Below are positions 33,646-43,474 of a stretch of DNA of 64,000 bases, one piece after another; position 1 is the stretch's first letter; each line of letters opens with the position of its first letter. Source of the DNA: VRUE01 sp963708115 (GTDB taxonomy: Bacteria > Actinomycetota > Thermoleophilia > Solirubrobacterales > 70-9); assembly GCA_963708115.1 (NCBI GenBank), contig CAVPRX010000001.1:806001-870000 (forward strand). Reading direction: 5' to 3'. The translations under genes were made by a program, and so were the position numbers. Under the pieces are notes generated by a model. It was not told the DNA's origin. It made no database searches and was given only the letters and a program-made list of their open reading frames with translations.

Positions 33646-35013
33646 CTATTCGCCGGTTTCGGCGGGCGGCGCTTCTTCGGTTGGCGCCGGCACGGCGCCT
33701 TCGGGCAGGCCGGTGGCGCCGGCTTCTTTTTCTTTGCCGGATTCGGCTTTCGGTATCGGGCGCTGGGCCAGCGGTTTGCCCTTCGGTTCCAGCGGCGTCA
33801 CCGTTCCCGGCATCGCCGGGACCAGCTGCGATACGGGCGCCGGACAGGCTTCCGGCAGACCGCCTTTGGGGTTTGCTTCGTAGCAACCTGCGGGCGCCGT
33901 TTTGGCGCGCCCGCTGCCCTTGAAGTTCGCGCAGCGTTCCGTCGTGAACTCGGAGGCACAGAAGCTCCGCTGCTTCCATTCGGTCTGGAAGCTGGTTACG
34001 AAGTTGGCGAAGTATTCCTGTTCGTCCCGCTGTGCCAGCGTGCTCTGGATCTGGCTTTCGACCGTTTTCAGTTCCTGCGACGCTTTCCGGCGTCGAGTTG
34101 ACCACTTCGAAGACCACGTAGCCGCCCTTGCCCTGGGTCGGACCTTCGAGCTCACCTTCCGGCGTGCTGAAGACTTCCCCATTCAGCGGTTCTTCGAGGG
34201 TGCCTTCCTGAACAGCTTTCTGTAGCCCGCCGGTTTCTTTCGTGGTCGGGTCTTCCGAGTACTTTTTGGCGACCTTTTCCCAGTTCTTCGCCGAGTTGTC
34301 TTTTGCGAGCGCGTCCGCCGCTTCCTGCGCTTTGTCCTGTTTTTTGGTCAGGATCGTGCGTATGTCGCGGCTCGGCTTTCTCGTGAACTGGGTGGCCTTT
34401 GCCGCTTCGTAGTAGGCCTCGACTTCGTTCTGGCTCGGCGTCGGGGCTTTTTCTTTGAGCTGTTCCTGAAGTTCTTTGCTGAGCATCTGGATCAGCACCC
34501 GCTCGTGGACGTCGGCGGGCGTGTAGTGCGATTCCTTGAGGAATTTCTGGAATTCGGCGTCGCGATTTGAAGCTTTCTTTCTTCACTTTCTTCAGTTCTT
34601 CGGCATCGACTTCCTTGTCGCTCACTTCGATGCCCCATTGATCGGACAACCCCTGAATCCAGATCCCTTCGAGGACCGAGTTGACCGCCGTTTCCTTCAG
34701 TTCGTCGTATTTGGGATCGCCTGGTTTCGGGGTCGTTTTTTCGCCCGCCTGCGCTGCCGCCAGTTCGATCGCGTGTTCGACCTTGGCGATCGGGACGTTG
34801 CCGATGTCGCCTGGGGTGTCCTGGACCAGCGCAGCATCGCCCGAGGGAACGCTCGGATCGCCGACACCACTCGAGACCGCGACGATGACGAAGAGGGCGA
34901 CGAAAACAACGCCGAAGAGGAGCAGCCCCAGCCGGCGCGCAGCGACAGGTCCGGAGGCGTTTACCGCCTCCGCCCTTGCCCGACGTCCCTTTCCTACCCT
35001 GATCCCGACTCAC
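33646..35013 (-). pseudogene. SurA/PpiC-type extracytoplasmic peptidyl-prolyl isomerase (foldase), frameshifted
   Basis: From a GTG overlapping the mfd stop: a membrane anchor (RRLGLLLFGVVFVALFVIVA), VPIAKVEHAIELAAAQAG, SDQWGIEVSDKEVDAEELKK, a SurA-N-like part, then a parvulin domain (TILTKKQDKAQEAADALAKD, YSEDPTTKETGGLQKAV, GPTQGKGGYVVFEVV) and a Pro/Glu-rich C-terminus. Frames change near 34,975, 34,565 and 34,090. Lipid or membrane-linked foldases of this kind assist secreted protein folding. Confidence 0.68.
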
Positions 35014-38000
35014 GAAGCAGGGAGCATATCTTTTTCGACCATTTTCGAGCGGCCGGCCTCGCGCAGACCCTCCGCCATCGCCAGCACCGCGGCGAGACGT
35101 GCCTCGGGCTCGTCGGGGACGCGCACCGAAGCGGTTTTCTCGCGCCACTCGTACAGCGCCCCCTCAACCAGCTCGCGCAGCGCGCTCGCCCCCTCGGAAT
35201 CGAGCTCGATCCCGACCACGCTGAGGCGGCCGCCACGCAGCTCGACACTGCGCGCTCCGGCCAGGCGCAGCTCGATCCGCGCTCGCTGCAGCGCCAGCAG
35301 GTTCTCGGCCTCGACCGGCGGCGGTCCGAAGCGGTCGCTGAGCTCGTCCCGGATCGCCCGCAGGTCGCCCGGCGCCCGGGCGGCGACGATGCGCCGGTGG
35401 ACGTCGATCTTCGCCGCCTCGAAGGGGATGAAGGAGGCCGGCAGGTAGGCGTCGACGGGAACGTCGAAACGCAACGGCTCCGGCGCCTCGCCCTCCTCCC
35501 CCGCCGCGCTCGCCTCGGCCACGGCCTCGTCGATCATCTGGCAGTAGAGCTCGAAGCCGACCGCGGCGACATGCCCCGACTGCTCATCGCCGAGCAGGTC
35601 GCCGGCGCCGCGGATGTCGAGGTCGCGCATCGCGATCTTGAAGCCGGAGCCGAGCTCGGTGTGATCGGCAAGGGTGGTCAGCCGGGCCGCGGCGTCCTCG
35701 GTCAGCGCCTCGGCTGAGGGGTAGAGCAGGTAAGCGAAGGCGCGCTCGCGGGAGCGCCCGACCCGACCGCGGATCTGGTAGGCCTGGGCGAGCCCGAGCC
35801 GGTCGGCGCGCTCGACGATCAGCGTGTTGGCGGTGGGGATGTCGAGCCCCGACTCGATGATCGTCGTCGTCACCAGGCAGTCGGCTTCACCGCGCAGGAA
35901 GCCCATCATCGTCTTCTCCAGCTCCCCCTCGTCCATCTGCCCGTGGGCTTCGACCACGCGCGCGCCGGGGACGAGCCCGCGCAGCTGCTCGGCGACCTCG
36001 GGCAGGCTCTCGATCCGGTTGTGGAGGAAGAATGCTTGGCCGCCGCGCTCGAGCTCGCGCTCGATCGCCCGCTGCACGAGGTCCTCGTCGTAGGGGCCGA
36101 CGTAGGTGCGGACCGGGCGGCGCCCCTCGGGCGGCGTCTCGATCGTCGAGATGTCGCGCAGCCCCGCCAGGCTCATCTGCAGGGTGCGCGGGATCGGCGT
36201 CGCCGACAACGACAGCACGTCGACCTTCAGCTTCAGCTGCCGCAGCAGCTCCTTCTGTTTGACGCCGAAGCGTTGCTCCTCGTCGACGATCAGGAGACCG
36301 AGGTCCTTGGCTCGCACGTCGCGTGAGAGCAGCCGGTGGGTGCCGACCAGGACGTCGATCTCACCCGCCTCATATCGCTTCAACACCTCTTTGACTTCTG
36401 CCGGCTTGCGCAGGCGCGAGACCCAGTCGAGGGTGAAGGGGAGGTCGGCGAGGCGCTCGCGAAAGGTGCCGAAGTGCTGCTGGGCAAGGATCGTGGTCGG
36501 CGCCAGCATCATCACCTGCTTGCCGTCGGAGGCGGCCTTGACCGCGGCCCGCAGCGCCACCTCGGTCTTGCCGAAGCCGACGTCGCCGCAGATCAGCCGG
36601 TCCATCGGCTGCTCCGATTCCATGTCGCCCTTGACCGCCTCGATCGCCTCCAGCTGGTCGGCGGTCTCGCGGTAGGGGAAGGCCGTCTCCATCGCGATCT
36701 GCCATTCGCCGTCCGGCGAGAAGGCGTGGCCCTTGCGGGTGCGCCGCTCGGCGAAGAGGTTGAGTAGCTCGCCGGCCAGGGCGCCCGCCGCTTTGCGGGC
36801 GCGGGCCTTCATGTTCTGCCAGCGTTTGCCGCCGAGCGCCGAGAGCGACGGGGTGGCGCCGGAGCCGGCGTAGCGACTCAGCTTCGCCAGCTGGTCGGTG
36901 GGGACGTAGACCCGGTCCTCGCCTTTGTATTCGAGGTAGAGGTAGTCGCGGCTGATGCCGCCCACCTCGCGCGTCTCGAACCCGGCAAAGCGGGCGACGC
37001 CGTGGTCCTCATGGACGACGTAGTCGCCGACGCGAAGATCGCTAAAGGCAAGGCGGCCCTTGCCGGCGCCCGGCGCGCGCCCCTCGGCCCGCTTGCGCCG
37101 GTGGACGAGGCGGCGGAACGGGTAGACGGCGAGGCGCAGCTCGGGGCTGACGAAGCCCTCGCGCAGGCGCGCCTCGGCGAAGGCGAGGCCTGGGTCCGGC
37201 GAGAGGCGGCCGCCGTCGAGCAGGGTGGTGTCGAGGCGTTCGAGGCCGTAGCGCGAGCGTTCAGCCTCACCGCGGTTGTCGAAGGCGACGACGGTGCGGT
37301 AGCCCGAACGGACCAGTTTCTCCAGCTCGCCCTCGGCCTCTTTGACGCTGCGCGCCGGTGACTCGGCGCGCGAGGCGCGGAACGCCGCCTCGTCGTCCTC
37401 GCCGGCCCCGCTGACGGCGAGGATCGCGCGAGCGTTGAGCGGTGCCGCCACCTCGACGTAGAGGTGGCGGGCGTCGTCGGCGTGCATCGCCGCCGTCGCA
37501 TCCTCCCAGTGGTCGCGCAGCGCCGGCTCGATCTCCTCGCTGGCGGTGAGGATCACGGCGGCCCCTGCGGGGACGAGATCCAGCGGGGGACCGAAATGCT
37601 CTAGCGGCAGGACCTCGGCCGGGCTCGGCGGCTCCTTGCCCTCCTCGGCCGCCTCCATGGCCGCCAGCTCGGCCAGCTCGCGGTGCTCGGCGTCGAGCTC
37701 GGCGGCGGGCGCCAGCTCGACCCGCTCGGCGTCACCCAGCGAGCGCTGGGTAAAGGTAGAGAACCAGCGCATCGACTCGATCTCGTCGCCGAAGAGCTCA
37801 ATCCGCACGGCGCGCTCCTCGGTCGCCGGGTAGACGTCGAGGATGCCACCGCGAACGGCGAACTGGCCGCGCTCCTCGACCTGCTCGACCCGCTCGTAGC
37901 CGGCCGCGACCAGTTTGCGTGCGGCCGCATCGAGCTCGATCTCGCCGCCCGACTCGAGCGTGAAGCCGGCAGGACGCAGCGAGGCATCCGGCACGGCCTC

Positions 38001-38399
38001 GGCAAGCGCGGTGGCGCTGGCGACGACGACGGCGTCCTCGCTCTCGCGCAGCGAGTCGAGCGCGTCGATCCGCAGCCCGACGAGGTGCGGGGGCGGGGTG
38101 ACGTGCGAGGCGTAGCCCGTCCCCCGCGAGGGGTAGAAGCGGACCCGGCGGGGCGCCAGATAGGCGCGCAGGTCGGCGGCCAGGTCGCGGGCCGAGCGGT
38201 CGTCGGCGCTGACGAGCAACGCCGGCCGGCCGGCGAGGCCGCGATCGTCCTCGAGCAGGGTCGCCAGCAACAGCGGGCGCAGGGTGGTCGAGGCGCCGAT
38301 CTCGACCGGCGAGCCGCCGCTCGCGGCGCGCACCTCGCTCGCGAGCGCGTGCAGGCGCTCGTTCTCGGCGGCTAGTTCAATGAGGGGTCTGAGGCTCAT
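35010..38399 (-). CDS. mfd: Transcription-repair coupling factor
   Basis: 1,129 residues from ATG 38399. UvrB-like N-terminal part (GTGYASHVTPPPHLVGLRID, GQFAVRGGILDVYP), RNA-polymerase-interacting domain (DYVVHEDHGVARFAGFE), then a helicase with Walker A CGDVGFGKTEVALRA, DEEQRFG, TPIPRTL and RVGRSRERAFAY, and a C-terminal D7 domain. It releases stalled RNA polymerase at lesions and recruits UvrA. Intact, with no frameshift. The TTG at 38408 is a less likely start. Confidence 0.98.
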   Translation of the reverse strand: MSLRPLIELAAENERLHALASEVRAASGGSPVEIGASTTLRPLLLATLLEDDRGLAGRPALLVSADDRSARDLAADLRAYLAPRRVRFYPSRGTGYASHVTPPPHLVGLRIDALDSLRESEDAVVVASATALAEAVPDASLRPAGFTLESGGEIELDAAARKLVAAGYERVEQVEERGQFAVRGGILDVYPATEERAVRIELFGDEIESMRWFSTFTQRSLGDAERVELAPAAELDAEHRELAELAAMEAAEEGKEPPSPAEVLPLEHFGPPLDLVPAGAAVILTASEEIEPALRDHWEDATAAMHADDARHLYVEVAAPLNARAILAVSGAGEDDEAAFRASRAESPARSVKEAEGELEKLVRSGYRTVVAFDNRGEAERSRYGLERLDTTLLDGGRLSPDPGLAFAEARLREGFVSPELRLAVYPFRRLVHRRKRAEGRAPGAGKGRLAFSDLRVGDYVVHEDHGVARFAGFETREVGGISRDYLYLEYKGEDRVYVPTDQLAKLSRYAGSGATPSLSALGGKRWQNMKARARKAAGALAGELLNLFAERRTRKGHAFSPDGEWQIAMETAFPYRETADQLEAIEAVKGDMESEQPMDRLICGDVGFGKTEVALRAAVKAASDGKQVMMLAPTTILAQQHFGTFRERLADLPFTLDWVSRLRKPAEVKEVLKRYEAGEIDVLVGTHRLLSRDVRAKDLGLLIVDEEQRFGVKQKELLRQLKLKVDVLSLSATPIPRTLQMSLAGLRDISTIETPPEGRRPVRTYVGPYDEDLVQRAIERELERGGQAFFLHNRIESLPEVAEQLRGLVPGARVVEAHGQMDEGELEKTMMGFLRGEADCLVTTTIIESGLDIPTANTLIVERADRLGLAQAYQIRGRVGRSRERAFAYLLYPSAEALTEDAAARLTTLADHTELGSGFKIAMRDLDIRGAGDLLGDEQSGHVAAVGFELYCQMIDEAVAEASAAGEEGEAPEPLRFDVPVDAYLPASFIPFEAAKIDVHRRIVAARAPGDLRAIRDELSDRFGPPPVEAENLLALQRARIELRLAGARSVELRGGRLSVVGIELDSEGASALRELVEGALYEWREKTASVRVPDEPEARLAAVLAMAEGLREAGRSKMVEKDMLPAS

Positions 38400-38475
38400 G
38401 GCAGGCAAAGCGCCCGGATCGGCCGATCCGGGCAGCGCGGCCGATTCTAGATGGAGGGGCTACGCTGCCCTGGAG

Positions 38476-39003
38476 ATGCGACTGCGACGCCCATTCGCCG
38501 CCGGCTCGACTCTCGGCCTCTTCGCCCACAACGCCTTCGAGACCCGTGCCGGGGTCGGCCTGGTCTTCGAGCCGCAGCTTGGCCGGCGGGGCGCGTACGC
38601 ACTCTGGGGCGCCCTGATCCCGCTGGGACTCGTGGCTGCGGTCCGCGGCGGCAAGTGGGACGAGCGGCTCTCCGCGCTCAACGCGGGCATCGGCGTGGCC
38701 GGCGTCGCCGTCCACTTCAAGGCCTGGCCCTGGTCGCTGCACGGCGGGCTGCCAATGCTCGACGAAGCCGAGGGCCTGCGCGAGGACCAGCTTCCCGCCT
38801 ACAACGCCGTTCTCTGGGCCTGGGGGATCTCCAGCGCCCTCAGCCTGCTTACCGAGACCAAGCGCAGCTCGCGCGGCTTCGCCGTCGCCGGCCTGCTCAA
38901 CTTCCCGATCCTGCTCGCCTCGGCCCAGCACCACTTCCGCTGGGCGCGCGAGCAGGCCAAGCGGGAACCCGAGCGCTGGAGCGCGGCGCTGCTGGAGGAC
39001 TGA
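38476..39003 (+). CDS. Multi-span membrane protein, unknown function
   Basis: 175 residues: hydrophobic segments at YALWGALIPLGLVAAV, GIGVAGVAVHF and FAVAGLLNFPILLASAQHHF. No family recognised. Divergent from mfd and followed by a deacetylase gene 2 bp downstream, so probably one transcript. Confidence 0.6.
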   Translation: MRLRRPFAAGSTLGLFAHNAFETRAGVGLVFEPQLGRRGAYALWGALIPLGLVAAVRGGKWDERLSALNAGIGVAGVAVHFKAWPWSLHGGLPMLDEAEGLREDQLPAYNAVLWAWGISSALSLLTETKRSSRGFAVAGLLNFPILLASAQHHFRWAREQAKREPERWSAALLED

Positions 39004-39005
39004 CC

Positions 39006-39797
39006 GTGACGGAGTGGCCGGGCGGTGCCCGCGGCGCGCTCTGCCTGAGCTTCGACAACCTCGGCGTCGACGAGGCCTCGAGCGCGGCCCGGGTGCTGCC
39101 GGGCCTGCTGAAGCGCCTCGGCGAGCGCGGCCTGACGGCGACCTTCTTCGCCGAGGGGGTCAACGCCGAGCTCGACCCCGGAGCGCTACGGGAGATCGGC
39201 GCGGCCGGGCATGAGGTCGCCTACCACGCCTGGCGCCACGAGACGTGGGGAGAGCTGTCGGAGACCGAGCAGGCGGACAACCTCGGGCGCGGGATCGCCG
39301 CCTTCGAGGCCCTCGACCTGAGCGTCGCCGGCCTGCGCCCGCCGGGCGGGCAGCTGGGAGCGGGCGGGGTCGCGGTTCTGCGCGAGGCCGGCCTGACCTA
39401 CGCGTCGCCGGCCGGCGAAGGCGCGGGCGTCGATGACGGCGTCGCCCTGCTCCCCTTCCAGTGGCGCCACGTCGACGCCAGCTGCATGCTGCCGCCGTTA
39501 GGCGCCGTGCGCAGGCAGATGACCGGCTCGCCGGACCCGATCGAGCCCGGCGTTTTCCTCGCCTACCTCGAGAAGGAGGCCGACCGCCTTGCCGACGAGG
39601 GCGGCTTCGCGACGATTGTCCTCCACCTACCGCTGCTCGAGTGGCTGGGAGAGGCCAACCTGGCATCGCTCCTCGGCAAGCTCTCCTCCAGCGACATATG
39701 GCTCGCGCGCTGCGACCAGGCAGCCGAGCACGTCCTCGGCCACCCGGAGGCGTTCACAGGCGGGACGACCCTCGATCCGACCAGTTGGTCGGCCTGA
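39006..39797 (+). CDS. Polysaccharide deacetylase (NodB-homology) family
   Basis: 263 residues from GTG 39006. NodB-type motifs: LCLSFDNLGVDEA (usually TFDDG), HEVAYHAWRHETW (zinc HxxxH), and LRPPGGQLG. The Asp pair of the first motif is replaced in part by Asn, but the metal ligands remain. Substrate likely an acetylated cell-wall or exported glycan; not provable here. Confidence 0.78.
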   Translation: MTEWPGGARGALCLSFDNLGVDEASSAARVLPGLLKRLGERGLTATFFAEGVNAELDPGALREIGAAGHEVAYHAWRHETWGELSETEQADNLGRGIAAFEALDLSVAGLRPPGGQLGAGGVAVLREAGLTYASPAGEGAGVDDGVALLPFQWRHVDASCMLPPLGAVRRQMTGSPDPIEPGVFLAYLEKEADRLADEGGFATIVLHLPLLEWLGEANLASLLGKLSSSDIWLARCDQAAEHVLGHPEAFTGGTTLDPTSWSA

Positions 39798-42071
39798 TCA
39801 GCCGGCGAGGACCCGGAACTTCTTCTTCGCCGGTACCGGGTCGACCGTGCCTTTGGTGTCGGTCGCCCGCACCTTGAAGAGGTGCTTGCCCGGCTTCAGG
39901 CCCTTGTACTTCTTCGGCGATTTGCACTTCTTGAACGGCTTTTTGTCGAGCTTGCATTCGAAGGTCGAGCCAGGCATGTCCGAGCTGAACCTGAACTTGA
40001 CCGTGGTCGCGTGGGTTTTGCCTTTGGGCGCGCCGGTGATGACGGTTTCCGGCCAGCGACATTTGCCGGCGGTGAAGGCGCAGACCGGGTCGACGATGAC
40101 CTTGGGCTCCTTCTTCTCCTCTTTCTTGCCCCCTCCGGTGCTCGGATCGGCGCTCGTCGTGGCGCTCTTCAGCTCCGAGGTCGCGCCTTCGGCGTTGGTC
40201 TGCGTCGCCGCGACGATCGTCCCGGTCGGGACCTGCGGGTAGGTGACGCTCCATTTGCCCGAGCCGTCGGCGACAGTTTCGGCGAGGAATGACTGCAGCT
40301 CGCCGGGTTCGGCGCTCGCCTTGCGGAAGACGCGCACCGTGGCGCCGGGCGCGGCCGCACCTTCAGCCTTCGACTGAATCGCTGCGGAGAAGGCCGGCGG
40401 CAGGATTTCTTCGTTGGCGCCCGCCACGAGGTCGATGAAGAGGCCGCCGTTGTCGCCGCCGCGATTGCGGGTGATTTCCGTCGTGCTCCCTGGTTCCAGC
40501 GCTTCTTCGAGGATTTCGATCGCGGGCCCGCCGCTGCCTTCGATCACGTTTTCCTTTTCCACGGTGTTGCCACCGACCAGGTTGCCGGTCATAGCAATTC
40601 CGGGCGGGTTCCTGACCCGGATCCCGGATAGGCCCGAGTCGATGACGGTGTTGGCTCGGACTTCGTTGTCGGGGCTTTCGACGACGATCCCATGTTCGGT
40701 AGGTGCTTCGACTTCGTTGCTGGCGATCAGGCCGGCGCCTTCTCCGACCTTGGTCAAGATCCCGGTCGAGCCGCCCTCGATTTCGTTGCCGGTGATCCTC
40801 CCGGTCACGAAACGGGCCTCGATCCCGGTCCCACCGGTCATCCGGATGCGATTGCTTTCGATCGACGGCTCTTCGGTCACTCCCAGGCCGAGGACGAAGA
40901 TGCCTCGCGTGTTGGGCGGACTGACATTGCTCCCGTCGGAGGCGAAGCCGATCCAGTTGCCGCGAGCTTTGAGGTCCTGTCCTTCGCTTTCGCCGGCAAT
41001 CCCTTCGCTGCCTCCGGCAATGTAATTCGCATCGCCCAGGGGAAAGCCACCGACCGTAACGTGGTCGGCTCCACCGGCCAGAATCCCGTAACTGCCGTTC
41101 CCGATCGCGTTGGCCCCCGTCTCATCCAAGCCGATGAAGTTGCCGTGGATCGTCGTCGGGCCGCTGGCGGGCGCCTCGTTCTGACCCGCACCGTTGCCGG
41201 TCAGGTCGATGCCAGTCGAGCTCGCCCCGGAGATCACGTTGCAGCCGCCGTCGCAGGCGTCGCTGGTCAGCGCCGCGCCTTCGACGGAAGCACCGACTTC
41301 GTTGTTTTCAGCGGGAAAGCCGGGGAGAGAGGTCGAGTCGGTGATCTCGATGTCCTTGGCGTTCGCCATCTGCGTCGTCCCGTCGGGCGCGACGCCGAAG
41401 ACATTTTTGCGGATCACCGCATTGCTGGCGCCCTCGATGTCGAGACCCTCGTTGTTGTTGCCGGCGATCACGTTGCCCTGCGCGAATTCGGGCGGGCCGA
41501 CCGTCGTGCCGATCGTCGCGCCGTCGGATTCAGGGTCGATGAAGATGCCGGTGTTGTTGGCGCCTGCGGTGCCATCGAGTTTGACCCCGATCCAGTTGCC
41601 CGTAGCGGTGAAGTTTTTGGATCCTTCGATCACGTTGATCCCGGTCAGCGCTCCGGTGATCGAGACGTTTCTGATCGCAACCCCGTCGGCTTTGACGGTG
41701 ATCCCGAAGTTGCCGGCGGGCCCGCTGACCCCGGCGCACGGTTTCAATTCGGCCCCGGCGAGACAGGCGATGAGCGATATAGGCGCTTCGATAGCCGGCA
41801 GTGGCGAGGTCAGCGCGATCGTGTCGACGAGCTGGCCGTCGAACGGGGCGGTGCTGAAGAAGACATCTTGGGCCGTGCCCGCCGCATTCGTCACTTGGAT
41901 CGCTGCCCGCAGGGTGCATCCTCCGGCGGCGGTTTCGCAGACTCCGCCCGGCACCGCGTCGGGTTCGTCGGCGGTGCTGTTGATGATCACTTCGGCGCAG
42001 GCAGTAGCCGGCAGAGCGAGGGCGAACAAGGCGGCGAGAAGCGCCAGGACGGCGCGGCGGCGAGAGATCAT
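39798..42071 (-). CDS. Secreted right-handed beta-helix protein with CSLREAI-like motif
   Basis: 757 residues. A signal peptide (MISRRRAVLALLAALFALAL) is followed by a CTLRAAIQVTN motif and a long parallel beta-helix with repeats such as GNWIGVKLDGTAGANNTGIF and GNVIAGNNNEGLDIEGASN. C-terminal low-complexity Lys/Gly region (TGGGKKEEKKEP) precedes a small beta-domain (KFRFSSDMPGSTFECKLDKK). Such surface proteins bind or process polysaccharides; no catalytic residues stand out. Confidence 0.75.
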   Translation of the reverse strand: MISRRRAVLALLAALFALALPATACAEVIINSTADEPDAVPGGVCETAAGGCTLRAAIQVTNAAGTAQDVFFSTAPFDGQLVDTIALTSPLPAIEAPISLIACLAGAELKPCAGVSGPAGNFGITVKADGVAIRNVSITGALTGINVIEGSKNFTATGNWIGVKLDGTAGANNTGIFIDPESDGATIGTTVGPPEFAQGNVIAGNNNEGLDIEGASNAVIRKNVFGVAPDGTTQMANAKDIEITDSTSLPGFPAENNEVGASVEGAALTSDACDGGCNVISGASSTGIDLTGNGAGQNEAPASGPTTIHGNFIGLDETGANAIGNGSYGILAGGADHVTVGGFPLGDANYIAGGSEGIAGESEGQDLKARGNWIGFASDGSNVSPPNTRGIFVLGLGVTEEPSIESNRIRMTGGTGIEARFVTGRITGNEIEGGSTGILTKVGEGAGLIASNEVEAPTEHGIVVESPDNEVRANTVIDSGLSGIRVRNPPGIAMTGNLVGGNTVEKENVIEGSGGPAIEILEEALEPGSTTEITRNRGGDNGGLFIDLVAGANEEILPPAFSAAIQSKAEGAAAPGATVRVFRKASAEPGELQSFLAETVADGSGKWSVTYPQVPTGTIVAATQTNAEGATSELKSATTSADPSTGGGKKEEKKEPKVIVDPVCAFTAGKCRWPETVITGAPKGKTHATTVKFRFSSDMPGSTFECKLDKKPFKKCKSPKKYKGLKPGKHLFKVRATDTKGTVDPVPAKKKFRVLAG

Positions 42072-42127
42072 CGGCGGAGACTATCCCGCCGGGTCAGACG
42101 CCCACAGCGCTTGACTGAAGCCCGGGG

Positions 42128-42853
42128 TCAGTCCGGCTGCGGCAAGCCCGGTCCGGTCCTCGCCCACTCGACCTGGCCGACGCCCTCGACCTTGGAGCGA
42201 CCCTCGACGTCGTCCCACTCGTGCAGCATCGCCTTCAACTGGGCAACTGCCTCCGGCGGATGAGCAGCAACGGCGGTGGCGAGCTCGATAGCCGCTTCCT
42301 CGGTGCTCGCTGCCGGAGCAACCCGGTTGACGAGGCCGAGGCGCAGGGCCTCGTCGGCGCCGACGGTGCGCGAGGTCAGCAGTAAGTACTTGGCGGCGGC
42401 GAGGCCGCAGAGGGTGACGAGGCGGGCCGGGCCGACCGGAACGCCGAGCGCGGCGCCGGGAAAGCGCATGCGCAGGTTGGCGCCGCCTACGCGCATGTCG
42501 CAGGCGATGGCGATCTCCGCCCCACCGCCGACCACGTCGCCGTGGCAGGCGGCCACCGTCGGCTTGGGAAAAGCGACGATCGTGTCGTAGAGGTCGGCGA
42601 AAAGCTGCATGCGGCGGACCTTGCCCTCCTCGTCGAGGCTCTCCTTCACATCGGCCCCAGCGGAGAGTCCCATCTGGTCGGAGGAGCTGATCGCCAGGAC
42701 ACGGACAGCGTCGTCCTGGCGCGCCACTGCCAGGTGCTCGAGCATCTCGACCAGCATCTGCGTGTCGATCGCGTTGCGCGCCTCGGGGCGCTCGAGTCGC
42801 AGCAGCGCGACGCCCTGGGCGTCGACCTCGTAACTGGTGCGCTCAGCGCTCAT
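42128..42853 (-). CDS. Crotonase-fold (enoyl-CoA hydratase/isomerase family) protein, catalytic Glu replaced
   Basis: 241 residues. Oxyanion-hole pieces are present (LSAGADVKESLDEEGK and DVVGGGAEIAIACDMRV) but the two catalytic glutamates of hydratases are not: FPGAALGVPVGPARL replaces the PE...GxxPGxG region and KYLLLTSRTV the second. It may be an isomerase, hydrolase or thiolase-helper of the fold rather than a hydratase. Overlaps pth by 11 bp. Confidence 0.8.
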   Translation of the reverse strand: MSAERTSYEVDAQGVALLRLERPEARNAIDTQMLVEMLEHLAVARQDDAVRVLAISSSDQMGLSAGADVKESLDEEGKVRRMQLFADLYDTIVAFPKPTVAACHGDVVGGGAEIAIACDMRVGGANLRMRFPGAALGVPVGPARLVTLCGLAAAKYLLLTSRTVGADEALRLGLVNRVAPAASTEEAAIELATAVAAHPPEAVAQLKAMLHEWDDVEGRSKVEGVGQVEWARTGPGLPQPD

Positions 42854-43466
42854 CGGCGGGGGAGCCTATTTGCTCGACGAGGCGCTCGGCCTCGTCGGCC
42901 GCGTGGCCGATCAAGGCCTGGACCTCGGCACGGGGCTCGCGGAAGCGGCCCAGGACGTAGGCGGAGACGATCTCCGGGTCGGTCGATTCGGGGCGCCCGA
43001 CGCCGATCCGGACGCGCCAGAACTCGGCGCTGCCCAAACCCCGTTTGAGGCTCTTCAGGCCATTGTGGCCCGCCAGGCCGCCGCCGAGGCGGCCCTGCAC
43101 CTCGCCGAAGGGGAGGTCGATCTCGTCGTGCAGGACGACAACCTGGTCCAGCGCCGCCTTGAGCGAGCCGCGTGCCGGCCCGGCCGAGTCGCCGGAAGCG
43201 TTCATGTAGGTCTGCGGCAGCAGGATCGCCACCCGCGGACCGCCGGGGCGAATGCGCCCTTCGGCGATCAGGCCGCCGAACTTCTTCTTTGCGCGGGGCA
43301 GGTCCCAGCGCCGCGACAGCTCCTCCGCGACGTCGAAGCCGATGTTGTGGCGAGTGCCGGCGTGCTCGGCACCGGGATTGCCGAGGCCGACGATGAGGAT
43401 GCGGTCGCCCTCACCCTGCTCGACGTCGCCCCCGCCGCGGGCCCTGCGGCGGCGGAAGATCGACAT
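42843..43466 (-). CDS. pth: Peptidyl-tRNA hydrolase
   Basis: 207 residues from ATG 43466. VGLGNPGAEHAGTRHNIGFDV contains the catalytic His; then PQTYMNASGDS, LHDEIDLPFG (Asp), and GGGLAGHNGLKSL. Recycles peptidyl-tRNA released from ribosomes. The rplY-pth order is common in bacteria. Nine bases separate it from rplY. Confidence 0.97.
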   Translation of the reverse strand: MSIFRRRRARGGGDVEQGEGDRILIVGLGNPGAEHAGTRHNIGFDVAEELSRRWDLPRAKKKFGGLIAEGRIRPGGPRVAILLPQTYMNASGDSAGPARGSLKAALDQVVVLHDEIDLPFGEVQGRLGGGLAGHNGLKSLKRGLGSAEFWRVRIGVGRPESTDPEIVSAYVLGRFREPRAEVQALIGHAADEAERLVEQIGSPADER

Positions 43467-43474
43467 GACGGGGA

